A stretch of 64,000 bases of DNA from Dethiosulfovibrio russensis (GTDB taxonomy: Bacteria; Synergistota; Synergistia; Synergistales; Dethiosulfovibrionaceae). The position numbers and the translations under genes were made by a program. The stretch is taken from assembly GCF_021568855.1 (NCBI RefSeq), contig NZ_JAKGUG010000002.1:124001-188000 (forward strand), given 5' to 3'. The notes beneath the pieces are model-generated. The model searched no databases, was not told where the DNA came from, and worked only from the letters and a program-made list of their open reading frames with translations. Positions 33,907 to 43,204 of the stretch are shown here, one piece after another. Position 1 is the first letter of the stretch; every line of letters begins with the position of its first letter.

Positions 33907-35316
33907 TCAAAGATTGGCCAGAACGGAACGGACGAAGCCCTCGTCGGTCTTGGTCTCGGCGGCCAGGAACGAGACGTCCTCGGCCGATACCTCGCCGGTA
34001 ACTCCGCACTTAGCGACGGAGTTGCGGATGTAGGATCTGCGGGCCTTCTCCAGGTCGAACTCCCTGAGCTTGATGGAGCCGGGGTCGTCGGGGAAGACTA
34101 TGTTCTTGCCCGGAACCTCGCTGTCGGGATCGCCGAAGAGTACCTCCACGCCGTTTTGCTTGGCGAAGCTTATCTGAGGCATAGGGTGCTTGCCCGCTCC
34201 GGTGTACTCGGTCTCCTGGACCACGATGGTCTGATCCATGTCCATCTCCTGGGCCAACACGAAGGCGGCGGTCAGGGACGTGTTGCCTGCCGGTCCCCTC
34301 TCCAGCCCTTCCAGCACGGCTAGAGCCTCGGTCATGTAGAAGACCTCGCCCTGCTTGACCAGCAGATAGCGGTCCATATAGCGCAGAGGACGGGCGGCGT
34401 TTCTCGGCACATCCGCCCGATCGGGCCATGTGGCGAAGGGTATGCCGAAGCCGGTGTGGCCGGTGGTGAAGGACTTGCGGTTGAAGTCGTGATCCGAGGC
34501 CATGTGAAGCCCGGAGAGATCCACCGAAGCACCGATTATCCTGGTCCCCTCCGACTTGGCCTTGATCAGTCCTCTGGCCGTTCCGGTAAGATTGCCGCCT
34601 CCGGCGTTGGTGACAACCACGGCGTCGGGATCGGAGCCTATTCTGTCCCTGAACTGCTGGGCTATCTCGTAACCCAGGGTCTCCACTCCGGCTATCCCGA
34701 AGGGAGTATAGAGGGATGCGTTGAAGTAGCCCGTCTCCTCCAGAAGACAGAGAAAGGTATAGAACAGCTCGGGACCTACGGTGAGCTGGACGACCTCGGC
34801 ACCGTATGCCTCGCAGGCCCTCTGCTTCTCCAGTATCTCCGGCTGACCTATCATCCTACTATCATAACATTCCTGAATTATTATGCATTCCAGACCGTGC
34901 ATGGCGGCCTGAGAGGCCACGGCGGCTCCGTAGTTGCCGCTGGTGGCGGCTATGACGCCCTTGTAGCCGTGCTTCTTGGCGTGATAAACGGCAGTGGCGG
35001 CCCTGCGGGCCTTGAAACTGCCGGAGGGGTTGGCCGCCTCGTCCTTGACGAAGATCCTGGCTCCCTTGCCCTTCGGGGCGTATTTCCTCGCCAGGGCTGT
35101 GATGTTCTTCATCTCCAGCAGAGGAGTGTTCCCGACACCCGTCTCTCCCTGAATATCCTGGATCTCTTCGAGGGAGTAACCGGCCTCCTTCATCATCCTT
35201 TCGTAGTCGAAGGAGATGCCGCCGCTCTCGAAGCCGGTATAGTCTATGCCGATGGCCTTCTTCATTATTTCGTTCTTGCGGCCCATTACGGCCTCATAGG
35301 ACATGTCAAGGGTCAT
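33907..35316 (-). CDS. ortB: 2-amino-4-ketopentanoate thiolase, beta subunit
   Basis: 469 aa, PLP fold type II (threonine synthase-like): PSGSFKARRAATAVYHAKKHG contains the PLP lysine, and VTNAGGGNLTGTARGLI the phosphate-binding glycine loop. With OrtA it cleaves 2-amino-4-oxopentanoate with CoA to alanine and acetyl-CoA. Overlaps the ortA stop by 4 bp (ATGA), which supports coupling. Confidence 0.93.
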   Translation of the reverse strand: MTLDMSYEAVMGRKNEIMKKAIGIDYTGFESGGISFDYERMMKEAGYSLEEIQDIQGETGVGNTPLLEMKNITALARKYAPKGKGARIFVKDEAANPSGSFKARRAATAVYHAKKHGYKGVIAATSGNYGAAVASQAAMHGLECIIIQECYDSRMIGQPEILEKQRACEAYGAEVVQLTVGPELFYTFLCLLEETGYFNASLYTPFGIAGVETLGYEIAQQFRDRIGSDPDAVVVTNAGGGNLTGTARGLIKAKSEGTRIIGASVDLSGLHMASDHDFNRKSFTTGHTGFGIPFATWPDRADVPRNAARPLRYMDRYLLVKQGEVFYMTEALAVLEGLERGPAGNTSLTAAFVLAQEMDMDQTIVVQETEYTGAGKHPMPQISFAKQNGVEVLFGDPDSEVPGKNIVFPDDPGSIKLREFDLEKARRSYIRNSVAKCGVTGEVSAEDVSFLAAETKTDEGFVRSVLANL

Positions 35317-35633
35317 CTCGCCACCTCCCCCTTCATGAGCTTCTTGAGCTGGACGTCCACCTTGAGGAACTCGGGAACGAAGTCGCCGAAGTCGTGGACG
35401 TAGCGGGGATCGATGGCGCAGAGCTCTCCCGTTACCTTTCTGCCGGTCATGGTCTCGACGGTTATATCGTCTCCGATCTTGCCGTCGGACTGGGCGAATC
35501 CCTTCACCCAGAGCAGAAGAGGGGTCTTCTTCGTGTCGTCCGGCACCTGAGGCGCCCTGCCTTCGGGGGTCAGGACCGTCTGGCGGACCTGGACCCAGTC
35601 TCCTTTTCTTGCCTGTTCCATGGTTGCCTTCAC
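35313..35633 (-). CDS. ortA: 2-amino-4-ketopentanoate thiolase, alpha subunit
   Basis: 106 aa small beta-rich protein (KGDWVQVRQTVLTPEGRAPQ, MTGRKVTGELCAIDPRYVHDFG), size and sequence pattern of OrtA. Located between ord and ortB, with translational coupling to ortB, as in known ornithine-oxidation clusters. Confidence 0.92.
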   Translation of the reverse strand: MKATMEQARKGDWVQVRQTVLTPEGRAPQVPDDTKKTPLLLWVKGFAQSDGKIGDDITVETMTGRKVTGELCAIDPRYVHDFGDFVPEFLKVDVQLKKLMKGEVAR

Positions 35634-35658
35634 TCCTTCCGAACTTAGCGAGGAGTAG

Positions 35659-36708
35659 CTAATCCTCCTCGATCATGGCCCTGACGTCGCCCATTATTGC
35701 TCTGGGCACCGGCAGGTCCAGCATGGTCTTGAGACCCGGACGGGAGTTGATGACGTGAGGGATCATGTTGACGCACATAGCGATGGTGCCGATTCCACCG
35801 GGGATCTCCGGCTTGTTGGCCATGTTGACGTCCGGGGTGCCCTTTATGATGACGTAGTCTCCGGTGTCGACTCCGCCGAGCTGGGGCTCTATCTGCTGGG
35901 GGTGATCCATCTCTATTTTGACCTCGCCGTCGACAGTTCCGAAGCCCTTCATGGAACATCCGGCCACGTCTCCGGCCTTGGCGAAGCCGTAGGGAGACTT
36001 GCGATCCACATGGGTGACGATTGGCTCCATGGTCTGGGAGAACTTCTCGACCTTCCAGCCGATGGCGTCGGCGATCATGTTGATCGATTCGGAGAAACCG
36101 ACGTGTCCGGCCAGCTCGCCGTTGGCGCTCTTGGTACGGAACTCGTCCTCGGTGATGCCTATGCCCTGCTCCTCCATAACGGCCGGACCGAAGGGGGACA
36201 GGCTGTTGACCCTGCGGGCTATGATGTGGTCGACCGATTCGCAGGCACCGGTGAAGAGGACGACCAGCAGGTCCATCATCAGGCCGGGGTTGATGCCGGT
36301 GCCGAGGACGGTGACTCCGTTGGCCTTGGCCAGCTTGTCTATTTCTGCGGCCAGCTCCGGCTCCTGAGCCTTGGGATAGGCCATCTCCTCGGCGCTGGAG
36401 ACCACGTTGATCTTCCTCTCGACGACGAACTTTATCTTGTCGAAGGCACCCTTGACGAAGGAATCGGTGCAGAGAAGCACCACATCGGCGGCTCCGGGAA
36501 CGATGACGTCCTCGGCGGCTCCGATAAGGACGTCGGGGCGGTCCCCTCTGGGCATATCGAGGAAATCGTACATGCTCTTGCCCAACTTGGCACCGCGGCC
36601 TACGACGCCGACTATCTCGAATCCGGTCTTCTTGAGCATCATCTCCGCCATACCTCTGCCCATCGCACCAAGACCCCAAATGATTACCTTAACGTTCTCC
36701 TTACGCAT
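35659..36708 (-). CDS. ord: 2,4-diaminopentanoate dehydrogenase
   Basis: 349 aa. N-terminal Rossmann motif VIIWGLGAMGRGMAEMML, later GTGINPGLMMDLLVV, typical of the dihydrodipicolinate reductase-like family to which Ord belongs. The start is placed at the ATG at 36708 since GGGGAGG lies 8 nt upstream. Oxidatively deaminates 2,4-diaminopentanoate to 2-amino-4-oxopentanoate with NAD(P)+. First gene of the ornithine operon. Confidence 0.93.
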   Translation of the reverse strand: MRKENVKVIIWGLGAMGRGMAEMMLKKTGFEIVGVVGRGAKLGKSMYDFLDMPRGDRPDVLIGAAEDVIVPGAADVVLLCTDSFVKGAFDKIKFVVERKINVVSSAEEMAYPKAQEPELAAEIDKLAKANGVTVLGTGINPGLMMDLLVVLFTGACESVDHIIARRVNSLSPFGPAVMEEQGIGITEDEFRTKSANGELAGHVGFSESINMIADAIGWKVEKFSQTMEPIVTHVDRKSPYGFAKAGDVAGCSMKGFGTVDGEVKIEMDHPQQIEPQLGGVDTGDYVIIKGTPDVNMANKPEIPGGIGTIAMCVNMIPHVINSRPGLKTMLDLPVPRAIMGDVRAMIEED

Positions 36709-36834
36709 CTCGTGAACCTCCCCTGAAAATTGTGTCCCCATCGCAGCGACGATCCGCTGTCTCCATAGACCATGGCCTCAACTTAAAACCCCAAAAATGA
36801 ACTTTAGATCAAAAAAAGTACAATCTCTAGGCAC

Positions 36835-36863
36835 AACATACACCGAATTATCGAAACTGTCCA
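36835..36863 (-). promoter_or_regulatory. Candidate promoter of the ornithine operon
   Basis: Minus-strand TGGACA (36863-36858) and TATGTT (36840-36835), spacer 17 nt, about 125 bp ahead of the ord start codon. The remaining leader is AT-rich with several T-runs and no recognised riboswitch. Confidence 0.45.
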
Positions 36864-36961
36864 GCCCCTTAAAAAAGGTCTATTCAAAGTTTTTTTCCAG
36901 ACCTTCAGCCTTCCCCGATCCCTTGCCCCATGGGAGCTCGAAAAAAAACGATCTCTGTCAT

Positions 36962-36991
36962 TTCACAATAATGGGTCTATTGTGCTATTAT
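36962..36991 (+). promoter_or_regulatory. Palindrome-bearing promoter between ord and the NhaC gene
   Basis: TTCACA (36962-36967) and TATTAT (36986-36991) with an 18-nt spacer point towards the NhaC gene. The spacer region contains CACAATA-7 nt-TATTGTG (36964-36984), a perfect 7-bp inverted repeat. It sits between the divergent ornithine operon and the antiporter, and could coordinate both. Confidence 0.45.
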
Positions 36992-37241
36992 GAATATGCG
37001 TCGCGAAATTAGGCTTTTCCGGGCCGGCCTATCTCCGAATCTCCGAGAGATAAGCGAAACCCCTAGAGAAGATGAGGTCATGTTTCACACTACGGCGAAG
37101 GTCCCGGAAAAAACCTACCGTCTGGAGGTGTTAATCTCGAGAGACAGGAAGACAAAAGATCCATAAAAGACGCTAAGAACGCTTTTGAAAAGGGGAAAGG
37201 AAAGGGTATCTCTATATATCGAAAGGAGGCATTACATTCAA

Positions 37242-38741
37242 ATGAATGCATCTGAAGGCCGAAGACCCAGCTTTATGGAGGCGGCGGTACTGCTGATCAT
37301 CTGCGCCGGTCTCATAAGCTACGGGGTTCTGAAACTGGGGGCGGACGCCCATATTCCCATCATACTGTCCGCCGTACTGGTGTCGCTCTGGGGCGCTTTC
37401 GTTCTCAAGTTTCCCTGGCAGTCCATAGAGGAAGGCATCATCCAGGGAATAACCATGGCCCTGCAGGCCATTTTGATACTTATGATGGTAGGTCTGGTCA
37501 TAGGCTCCTGGATACAGAGCGGAGTCGTTCCCAGCCTGATCTACTACGGGCTTGATATTCTATCTCCCAAGATATTCCTTCTCGCCACCCTGGTTATCTG
37601 TGCCGTGGTCGCCCTGGCCACCGGTACGTCCTGGGGCACCTCCGGAACCGTCGGCATAGCCCTCATGGGGGTCGGAGCCGGACTGGGCATACCGGCACCG
37701 GTTACCGCCGGTATCATCATCTCCGGAGCCTACTTCGGAGACAAGATGTCCCCTCTGTCCGACACGACCAACCTGGCTCCCGCCGTCGCAGGGACCGACC
37801 TCTTCACCCACATAAGGGCCATGATCTGGACCACCGGCCCGACCTTCCTCATAGTGGCAGCCATAACCATCTTCCTGGGCAACAAATATTCCGGCGGAAC
37901 CCTGGACATAAGCAAGATCCAGGCCATCCAGGCAGTCATGGCCGGAGAGTTCCACATAAGCCTGATGGGACTGGTTCCGCCTCTTATCGTCATAGGTCTC
38001 GCTGTAGCTAAGATCCCCGCTCTGCCGGGACTTTTCGCCGGAATCCTCTTCGCCTGCGGTATGTCCCTCTTCCAGGGATTCGGCTTCGGCGACGTAATAG
38101 GAGCCCTTCACTACGGCTACGAGGCCACAGTTTCCGGCCAGATAGCGGCGGCGGAGACAATCGACGCCGTATCCCAGCTCATGGCCCAGGGCAGCATCAC
38201 CGGGGTAAGCCCCGAACTGGCCAAGGACGCAGGGGTTATGCTGTCCGACCTGCTCACCAGAGGCGGCCTGGATTCCATGATGTGGACCATCTCTCTAATA
38301 CTCTCCGCCCTTTCCTTCGGCGGTATCATGGAACGCTGCGGCTTCCTCGAGGTCCTTCTCCAGACCATCCTCAAGGGCGTCAAGAGCGTCGGCGGAATGG
38401 TTACCTCGGTTCTGGCCTCCTGCTTCATCTGCAACCTGTTCCTTGGAGACCAGTATCTCTCCATAGTCATGCCAGGACGTATGTTCAAAAACGCATTCGA
38501 AGAAAAGGGACTCCACGCTAAAATGCTCTCCAGGACGTTGGAGGACGCCGGTACCCTGACGTCGGTCCTCATTCCATGGAACACCTGCGGGGCCTACAAC
38601 GCTTCCGTCCTTGGAGTTCCCACGCTGGAGTACCTTCCCTACGCCTTCATGAACTACCTCAACCCCATCGTGGCCATAGTCATGACCTACCTGAACATCG
38701 GGGTTTTCTGGCAGGAAGGCAAGGAGCCCAAGAAGGCCTGA
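37242..38741 (+). CDS. NhaC-family Na+/H+ antiporter
   Basis: 499 aa, about a dozen hydrophobic segments. Family-typical stretches: ATGTSWGTSGTVGIALMGVG, ISGAYFGDKMSPLSDTTNLAPAVAGTDLFTHI and GDQYLSIVMPGRMF. Start set at the ATG at 37242 (MNASEGRR); AGGAGG lies 12 nt upstream, a little far. Divergent from the ornithine operon, so it may balance Na+/H+ or exchange charged amino acids during ornithine fermentation; the second idea is inference only. Confidence 0.9.
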   Translation: MNASEGRRPSFMEAAVLLIICAGLISYGVLKLGADAHIPIILSAVLVSLWGAFVLKFPWQSIEEGIIQGITMALQAILILMMVGLVIGSWIQSGVVPSLIYYGLDILSPKIFLLATLVICAVVALATGTSWGTSGTVGIALMGVGAGLGIPAPVTAGIIISGAYFGDKMSPLSDTTNLAPAVAGTDLFTHIRAMIWTTGPTFLIVAAITIFLGNKYSGGTLDISKIQAIQAVMAGEFHISLMGLVPPLIVIGLAVAKIPALPGLFAGILFACGMSLFQGFGFGDVIGALHYGYEATVSGQIAAAETIDAVSQLMAQGSITGVSPELAKDAGVMLSDLLTRGGLDSMMWTISLILSALSFGGIMERCGFLEVLLQTILKGVKSVGGMVTSVLASCFICNLFLGDQYLSIVMPGRMFKNAFEEKGLHAKMLSRTLEDAGTLTSVLIPWNTCGAYNASVLGVPTLEYLPYAFMNYLNPIVAIVMTYLNIGVFWQEGKEPKKA

Positions 38742-38744
38742 TCT

Positions 38745-39209
38745 ATGCCGGAAAGGGATAGCTCAGAGGTGTTCTGCCTGTCCAAATCCGGATACTATCC
38801 GGGCTGGATGAAGAAGTCCGCCTTCGCAACGGGATTGCTGCTGACGTCGGCGGGGCTCTGGAGGCTTTTCGGTCCCTCCGCCGGCGGCTTCGGCAGGATC
38901 TACCCTTACGTCTTCGTCGGGCTGGGACTGGTGTACTTCTCCGGCACGACCAAGAGGATCTACCTTTCCGAGGAGGGGGTGATCCGGGAGACCGGAAGCT
39001 TTCTGTCCAAGGGGAAGCAGGTTCTGCCCTGGAACAGGGTGGTCCACGTGACATTGGTCACCAGGAAAAAGCAGTTCATGGCCTTCTTCGAGAAGGCTGG
39101 GGAGATAAAGGGGCTCAAGGTGCTCTTCGACATAGACCAGGAGCCTCAGGTAAGGGCCATCCTCAAGAACAGCTGTCCCAGAACGAAGATAAACACGATA
39201 ACTCAATGA
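38745..39209 (+). CDS. Small membrane protein with PH-like domain, unknown function
   Basis: 154 aa. Two short hydrophobic segments (residues about 26-42 and 50-66) followed by a soluble part with alternating strands, TTKRIYLSEEGVIRETGSFL, WNRVVHVTLVTRKKQFMAFF, resembling bacterial PH-like (YdbT/YcxB type) domains. It begins 3 bp after the NhaC stop, so the two are co-transcribed and may work together in the membrane. I cannot assign a function. Confidence 0.7.
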   Translation: MPERDSSEVFCLSKSGYYPGWMKKSAFATGLLLTSAGLWRLFGPSAGGFGRIYPYVFVGLGLVYFSGTTKRIYLSEEGVIRETGSFLSKGKQVLPWNRVVHVTLVTRKKQFMAFFEKAGEIKGLKVLFDIDQEPQVRAILKNSCPRTKINTITQ

Positions 39210-39212
39210 TAA

Positions 39213-39247
39213 AAGCACCCCGGACCAATGTCCGGGGTGCTTTTATA
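39213..39247. terminator. Bidirectional intrinsic terminator
   Basis: AAAAGCACCCCGGAC / GTCCGGGGTGCTTTT, about 15-bp stem with 5-nt loop and T-run on either side. Lies between the convergent NhaC-linked gene and larA. Confidence 0.88.
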
Positions 39248-39263
39248 CGTCTCTTTTAGAATT

Positions 39264-40553
39264 TCACCGTTTTACGAAGGGAAAGACCGATCCTCCGTGA
39301 GGTATGACGTAGGCAGATCCTCCTTCGGGATGGAGTCTTGAGACCTCGGCCATGGCCGCCTCGACGGAGTTCACGGCGATTATCCCCGATCCTTCCAGGT
39401 CCGACCGTCTCAGTTCGGACACCAGCACGATATTCGCCTTCAGGGCCTGATCGGCCAGCAGATACCCTACGTAGCGAGGTATGGAAAACCTCTCTCTGAG
39501 CACCTTTTCCCTCGCCACCTGGTCGGAATAACCGGTCAGTATCTCGAAGCACTCGTCGCTGCCCGATCCCTCGTCGCACATGGCCAGGACCACCAGGGTA
39601 CCCCCGTCTCTGACGGCCTCTATGGAGTTGAACACCGTCTTGGACGACTGATACAGTACCATGTCCTTTGGATATCCTCCCGCCGATGCCACCACCACGT
39701 CGGCCTTTCGATCCACAGTCACGCCGTTCAGGTCGTTCACCAACTCGGTGCCTTTCAGATGTGCGGACCTCCACTGTCCCGACACGGCGGCGGCGATCCT
39801 TCCGTCTCCTCCCATTACCACGTTGAAGACGAAATCGGGATTTACCATGGAACAGGCCTCGTCCATGTCCAGGTGGAGGGGGTTGTCCTCCATGAAGGCG
39901 CAGCGGCATCTCATGTCCCTGCCCGTCTCGGGAGCCGATTTCAGCGCCAGAACGTGGTTGGCCTGTATGGCTTCGTATGAGGCCACCCCGGGAAGTATGG
40001 ACTTTCTGCCCCCTCCCCATCCGGCCATGACGTGGTAGGTGACGGCACCGGTCAGAATCAATCTGTCGCACTCCGTGACCATGCGGTTGACCTCTACAGG
40101 GGTTCCTCTTGAGGTGGTCCCCAGAGAAACCAGCGAGTCTGCGTCCCTGCAATCGTGGTCCACCACCTGAAAGCGGTCCGCCAGGTCTCCCAGAAGCAAT
40201 CCGTGTTCCTCCGGCGTCTGGGATCTGTGAGTTCCGGTCGCGGAGATGAACTTTACGTCCTCCTCCTTACCCCCTCCCGCCAGTATCTCGTCCACCAGAA
40301 AGGGAAGGTAGACCGACATCCTCTGCCATGCCCTTGTGACGTCGGAGACCACCACGCAGATGGTCTCGCCCGGAGAGAGCAGGTCCCTCAACCTGGGCGA
40401 GTCTATCGGATTTTCAAGGCCATCCAGGACGATTTCCTCCTCGGATACATCCCGAGGCGTCGGAGGTTCCAGCACCGATTCGAGTTTCAGATTTTCCGGA
40501 AGGCTCAGGGGAAGCTCCCCTTTTCCGTAGGACAGAGTGAACTCCAAGCTCAT
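39264..40553 (-). CDS. larA: LarA-family nickel-dependent racemase
   Basis: 429 aa. LarA features: GTHRSQTPEEHGLLLG, DHDCRDADSLVSLGTTSRGTPVEVN, ILTGAVTYHVMAGWGGGRKSILPG and the C-terminal catalytic region. The family racemises lactate or other 2-hydroxy acids with a nickel-pincer nucleotide; the cofactor genes larB/C/E are not in this window. Its start overlaps the stop of the dehydrogenase gene (ATGA), so racemisation and oxidation of a 2-hydroxy acid are probably linked. Substrate could be lactate or malate. Confidence 0.88.
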   Translation of the reverse strand: MSLEFTLSYGKGELPLSLPENLKLESVLEPPTPRDVSEEEIVLDGLENPIDSPRLRDLLSPGETICVVVSDVTRAWQRMSVYLPFLVDEILAGGGKEEDVKFISATGTHRSQTPEEHGLLLGDLADRFQVVDHDCRDADSLVSLGTTSRGTPVEVNRMVTECDRLILTGAVTYHVMAGWGGGRKSILPGVASYEAIQANHVLALKSAPETGRDMRCRCAFMEDNPLHLDMDEACSMVNPDFVFNVVMGGDGRIAAAVSGQWRSAHLKGTELVNDLNGVTVDRKADVVVASAGGYPKDMVLYQSSKTVFNSIEAVRDGGTLVVLAMCDEGSGSDECFEILTGYSDQVAREKVLRERFSIPRYVGYLLADQALKANIVLVSELRRSDLEGSGIIAVNSVEAAMAEVSRLHPEGGSAYVIPHGGSVFPFVKR

Positions 40554-41638
40554 TTCAGTTTCTCCAGTTGAGGCAGGCCGAACTCGTCGGAATAGCGCCT
40601 GAGCATGTCCTCCGTGGCCAGATCCAGCTCTATTCCCTCTCGAACGGCCCTCTCTCTGGCCTCCCTCTCCTTCTCGCCGTGGACGAATATCCTGTCGTGG
40701 CCGTCGGCCTTCTCGCTGCGCCGGACCGATTCCAATATGGAGGATACGCTGTCTTTTATGGCCGACTCGTCTCCGAAGATATCCAGCCTGGTGGCGGCGA
40801 AATAGTGGGTTATACCGCTTCCGCTACCGGGTTCCTGGAACGTCTCGGGGCTCCACCGTCCCAGAGATAGAGCGGAACATAGAAGCTCGACCATCAGCCC
40901 GAGCCCGTACCCCTTATGGCCTCCCAGCTCCTCGCCCTCTCCTCCTAAAAAGAGATGCCCTCCCAGAGATGATTCGCTCTTGAAGAGGTCCTCTATGTGG
41001 GACGCGTCGTCCGTGACGCTGCCGGTCTCGTCGACCACCCATCCCAGAGGCATGGGCTTTTTCCTCCTGTCGTAGACCTCCACCTTGCCGTGGGCCACCA
41101 CCGGTGTCGCCATGTCGAGGAGAAACATCTCCTCTCCCGATCCAGGGATGGCCACCGCTATGGGGTTGGTTCCCAGCAAACGCTCCTTGCCGAAGGTCAC
41201 TATGCAGCATTTCCTGGTGTTGGTCATGGCCACTGCCATACAGCCCCGCTTTGCCGCCCGTTCCGCCCAAAGCCCGGCCATTCCGTAGTGGTTCGAGTCG
41301 CGGACCACGCAGGAACAGGTTCCTATCTCCAGCGCCTTGTCCACGCAGCGGTCCATGGAGAAAGCCGCCACGGAGGGACCTATGCCGGATTTGCCGTCGA
41401 CCACCAGGGAGACCGGCGTCTCGCGGACCACCTGAGGCTCCCTGTCGGTGAAGGCGAATCCCCCCTCCAGGTTTTTCCTGTAGAAGGCCAGCCTGGCCAC
41501 CCCGTGGGACGGGACGGCCCTAGCGTCCGCCTCCACAAGCACCTCGGCGGTTATTCGGGCCTGAGATTCGGTATAACCCAGCCCTTTTTCAAGTATGTCC
41601 ATAACATGTCTAGTCAGTCCGTCGTACGAAACTATCAC
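40550..41638 (-). CDS. Type 2 malate/L-lactate dehydrogenase family oxidoreductase
   Basis: 362 aa member of the Ldh_2/ComC family, which has a non-Rossmann NAD(P) fold: VEADARAVPSHGVARLAFYRK, VVRDSNHYGMAGLWAERAAKRG and KGYGLGLMVELL. Start is GTG at 41638, with AGGAG 7-8 nt upstream. It would oxidise a 2-hydroxy acid such as malate, sulfolactate, ureidoglycolate or lactate to the 2-oxo acid. Middle gene of symporter-dehydrogenase-racemase, an uptake and oxidation module. Confidence 0.88.
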   Translation of the reverse strand: MIVSYDGLTRHVMDILEKGLGYTESQARITAEVLVEADARAVPSHGVARLAFYRKNLEGGFAFTDREPQVVRETPVSLVVDGKSGIGPSVAAFSMDRCVDKALEIGTCSCVVRDSNHYGMAGLWAERAAKRGCMAVAMTNTRKCCIVTFGKERLLGTNPIAVAIPGSGEEMFLLDMATPVVAHGKVEVYDRRKKPMPLGWVVDETGSVTDDASHIEDLFKSESSLGGHLFLGGEGEELGGHKGYGLGLMVELLCSALSLGRWSPETFQEPGSGSGITHYFAATRLDIFGDESAIKDSVSSILESVRRSEKADGHDRIFVHGEKEREARERAVREGIELDLATEDMLRRYSDEFGLPQLEKLK

Positions 41639-41654
41639 TGTCGTATCTCCTTTC

Positions 41655-43085
41655 CTATGCCCTGTCTTCTCCGATTATCCTTCCGGCGGGCCGTCTGTCG
41701 ATCAGTGCTACCAGCAGGAACACCGCTATGCACACCGGCCACTCCAGGTATATCACGTGGGAGACCACGTGGGTAGCGGGAAAGAAGGTCCATCCGGCCC
41801 ATACGATCAGAGATGCCAGTATAGTCCAGAAGCCCGACCCCCTGCGGCACAGGGAGGGAATGAAGAGATCGGCAAGGATCAGAAGGGTGAAGGACGCCGT
41901 GACAGCCAGTGCGGAGGTAAGGGTCTTGAGGATGCCCACCACGGAGAGGGCCAGAAAAAAGGTCAGCACGCTGACGATCACAACGCAGATCCGGGAGAGA
42001 AAGACCTCCCGTTCGGGATCAAGCTCCTTCTTCTGAAAGAAAAGGGGCTTCACCAGGTCCTCCAGGGTGAGGGTGGCGCTTCCCAGCAGAAGGCCTACCG
42101 CTGTGGAGATGTCGGCGGCCCAGAGACCGGCCAGAAGCAATCCTCCTATGGCGGGGCTTATGGAGGTCACAAGGGCGGGCAGAGCCATGGCGGAGTTCTC
42201 CAGTCCGGGAAACTTGGCGGCTGCCATGACGCCGAAGAGGGCGCAGAGAAAGCCCACCGGAAGGATTATTATTCCTCCGAGGATGAAGCCGTTTCTGGCG
42301 GACCTGCCGTCTCTGGCGGCGAAGGCGATCTGGTTTATGGCCTGCACCGAGAACGCCTGGGTTATCATGACCGCCATCCAGGCACACACCATGGCGGTTC
42401 CCATGCCGGAGGTCCAGTCCAACCAGATATCCGAGGAAGGAAGCTCGGCCATTATGGGGCCGAAACCTCCAAAGGTTCCGGAGGCGCTGACCAGAGCGGC
42501 GATTATCCCTCCGTAGATGACCACCACGTTTATGACGTTGACCAGACCTCCAGCCAGATATCCGCCTATGAGGGTGACCCCGATGAAGATGGCGGCGGTG
42601 GCCATCATTCCGGTCTGGAAGGTGAATATGTCTGGAAGCAGAGCAGTGAGGACCGCTCCTCCCGCCACGTACTGAAGGGAGGTTATGACCATCTGGATGA
42701 CCAGCTGGGCCACAGCTCCGAGAACCCTGGCTCCGGGGCCGAACATACGCCCCATCATCTCAGGCACGGTACGGACGTTCATCTTGCGGAAAAAACCCGC
42801 CGCCACGAGGCCTACGACGATTCCCGCCACACCCCAGGCGGCGTTGTACCAGCCGGCGGACAGGCCTTTGGTGTAGGCGTTTTGGGCCACTCCGACGGTG
42901 GAGGCCCCTCCGATGGCGAGACCGGCCAGCATGGCGGCCACCACGACGGGAGGCAGGTTGCGTCCGGCCAGGAGATACCCCATGGCCCCTTCGATATGGC
43001 TCCGTCTCTGTATCTGAAGGGCCTTGAGAGACACCCCGAAGAGAAGCGCTATGTAAGCTATCAAGATAATAAGTTGAACGTTCAT
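41655..43085 (-). CDS. Sodium:solute symporter family transporter
   Basis: 476 aa, about 13 helices, from MNVQLIILIAYIALLFGVSL. SSS-family hallmarks include AGRNLPPVVVAAMLAGLAIGGASTVGVAQNAY at helix 2 and GLLLAGLWAADISTAVGLLLGSATL near helix 8, regions that form the Na+ site. Start at 43085 is chosen because GAAAGGA lies about 8 nt upstream; the open frame extends to 43304 but would run through the leader terminator. Probably imports a monocarboxylate such as lactate, given the two genes behind it. Confidence 0.9.
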   Translation of the reverse strand: MNVQLIILIAYIALLFGVSLKALQIQRRSHIEGAMGYLLAGRNLPPVVVAAMLAGLAIGGASTVGVAQNAYTKGLSAGWYNAAWGVAGIVVGLVAAGFFRKMNVRTVPEMMGRMFGPGARVLGAVAQLVIQMVITSLQYVAGGAVLTALLPDIFTFQTGMMATAAIFIGVTLIGGYLAGGLVNVINVVVIYGGIIAALVSASGTFGGFGPIMAELPSSDIWLDWTSGMGTAMVCAWMAVMITQAFSVQAINQIAFAARDGRSARNGFILGGIIILPVGFLCALFGVMAAAKFPGLENSAMALPALVTSISPAIGGLLLAGLWAADISTAVGLLLGSATLTLEDLVKPLFFQKKELDPEREVFLSRICVVIVSVLTFFLALSVVGILKTLTSALAVTASFTLLILADLFIPSLCRRGSGFWTILASLIVWAGWTFFPATHVVSHVIYLEWPVCIAVFLLVALIDRRPAGRIIGEDRA

Positions 43086-43204
43086 TTTCGACATCCTTTC
43101 GCCGCTTTCAGGCTTCCCTCTAGGGTTCCACCCGTCCTCTTCCACCAAACGCCTTTTTTCTATATCCCCTCTCCTCTCTGTCGCTTCGCAGTTGTGCTGA
43201 AATA

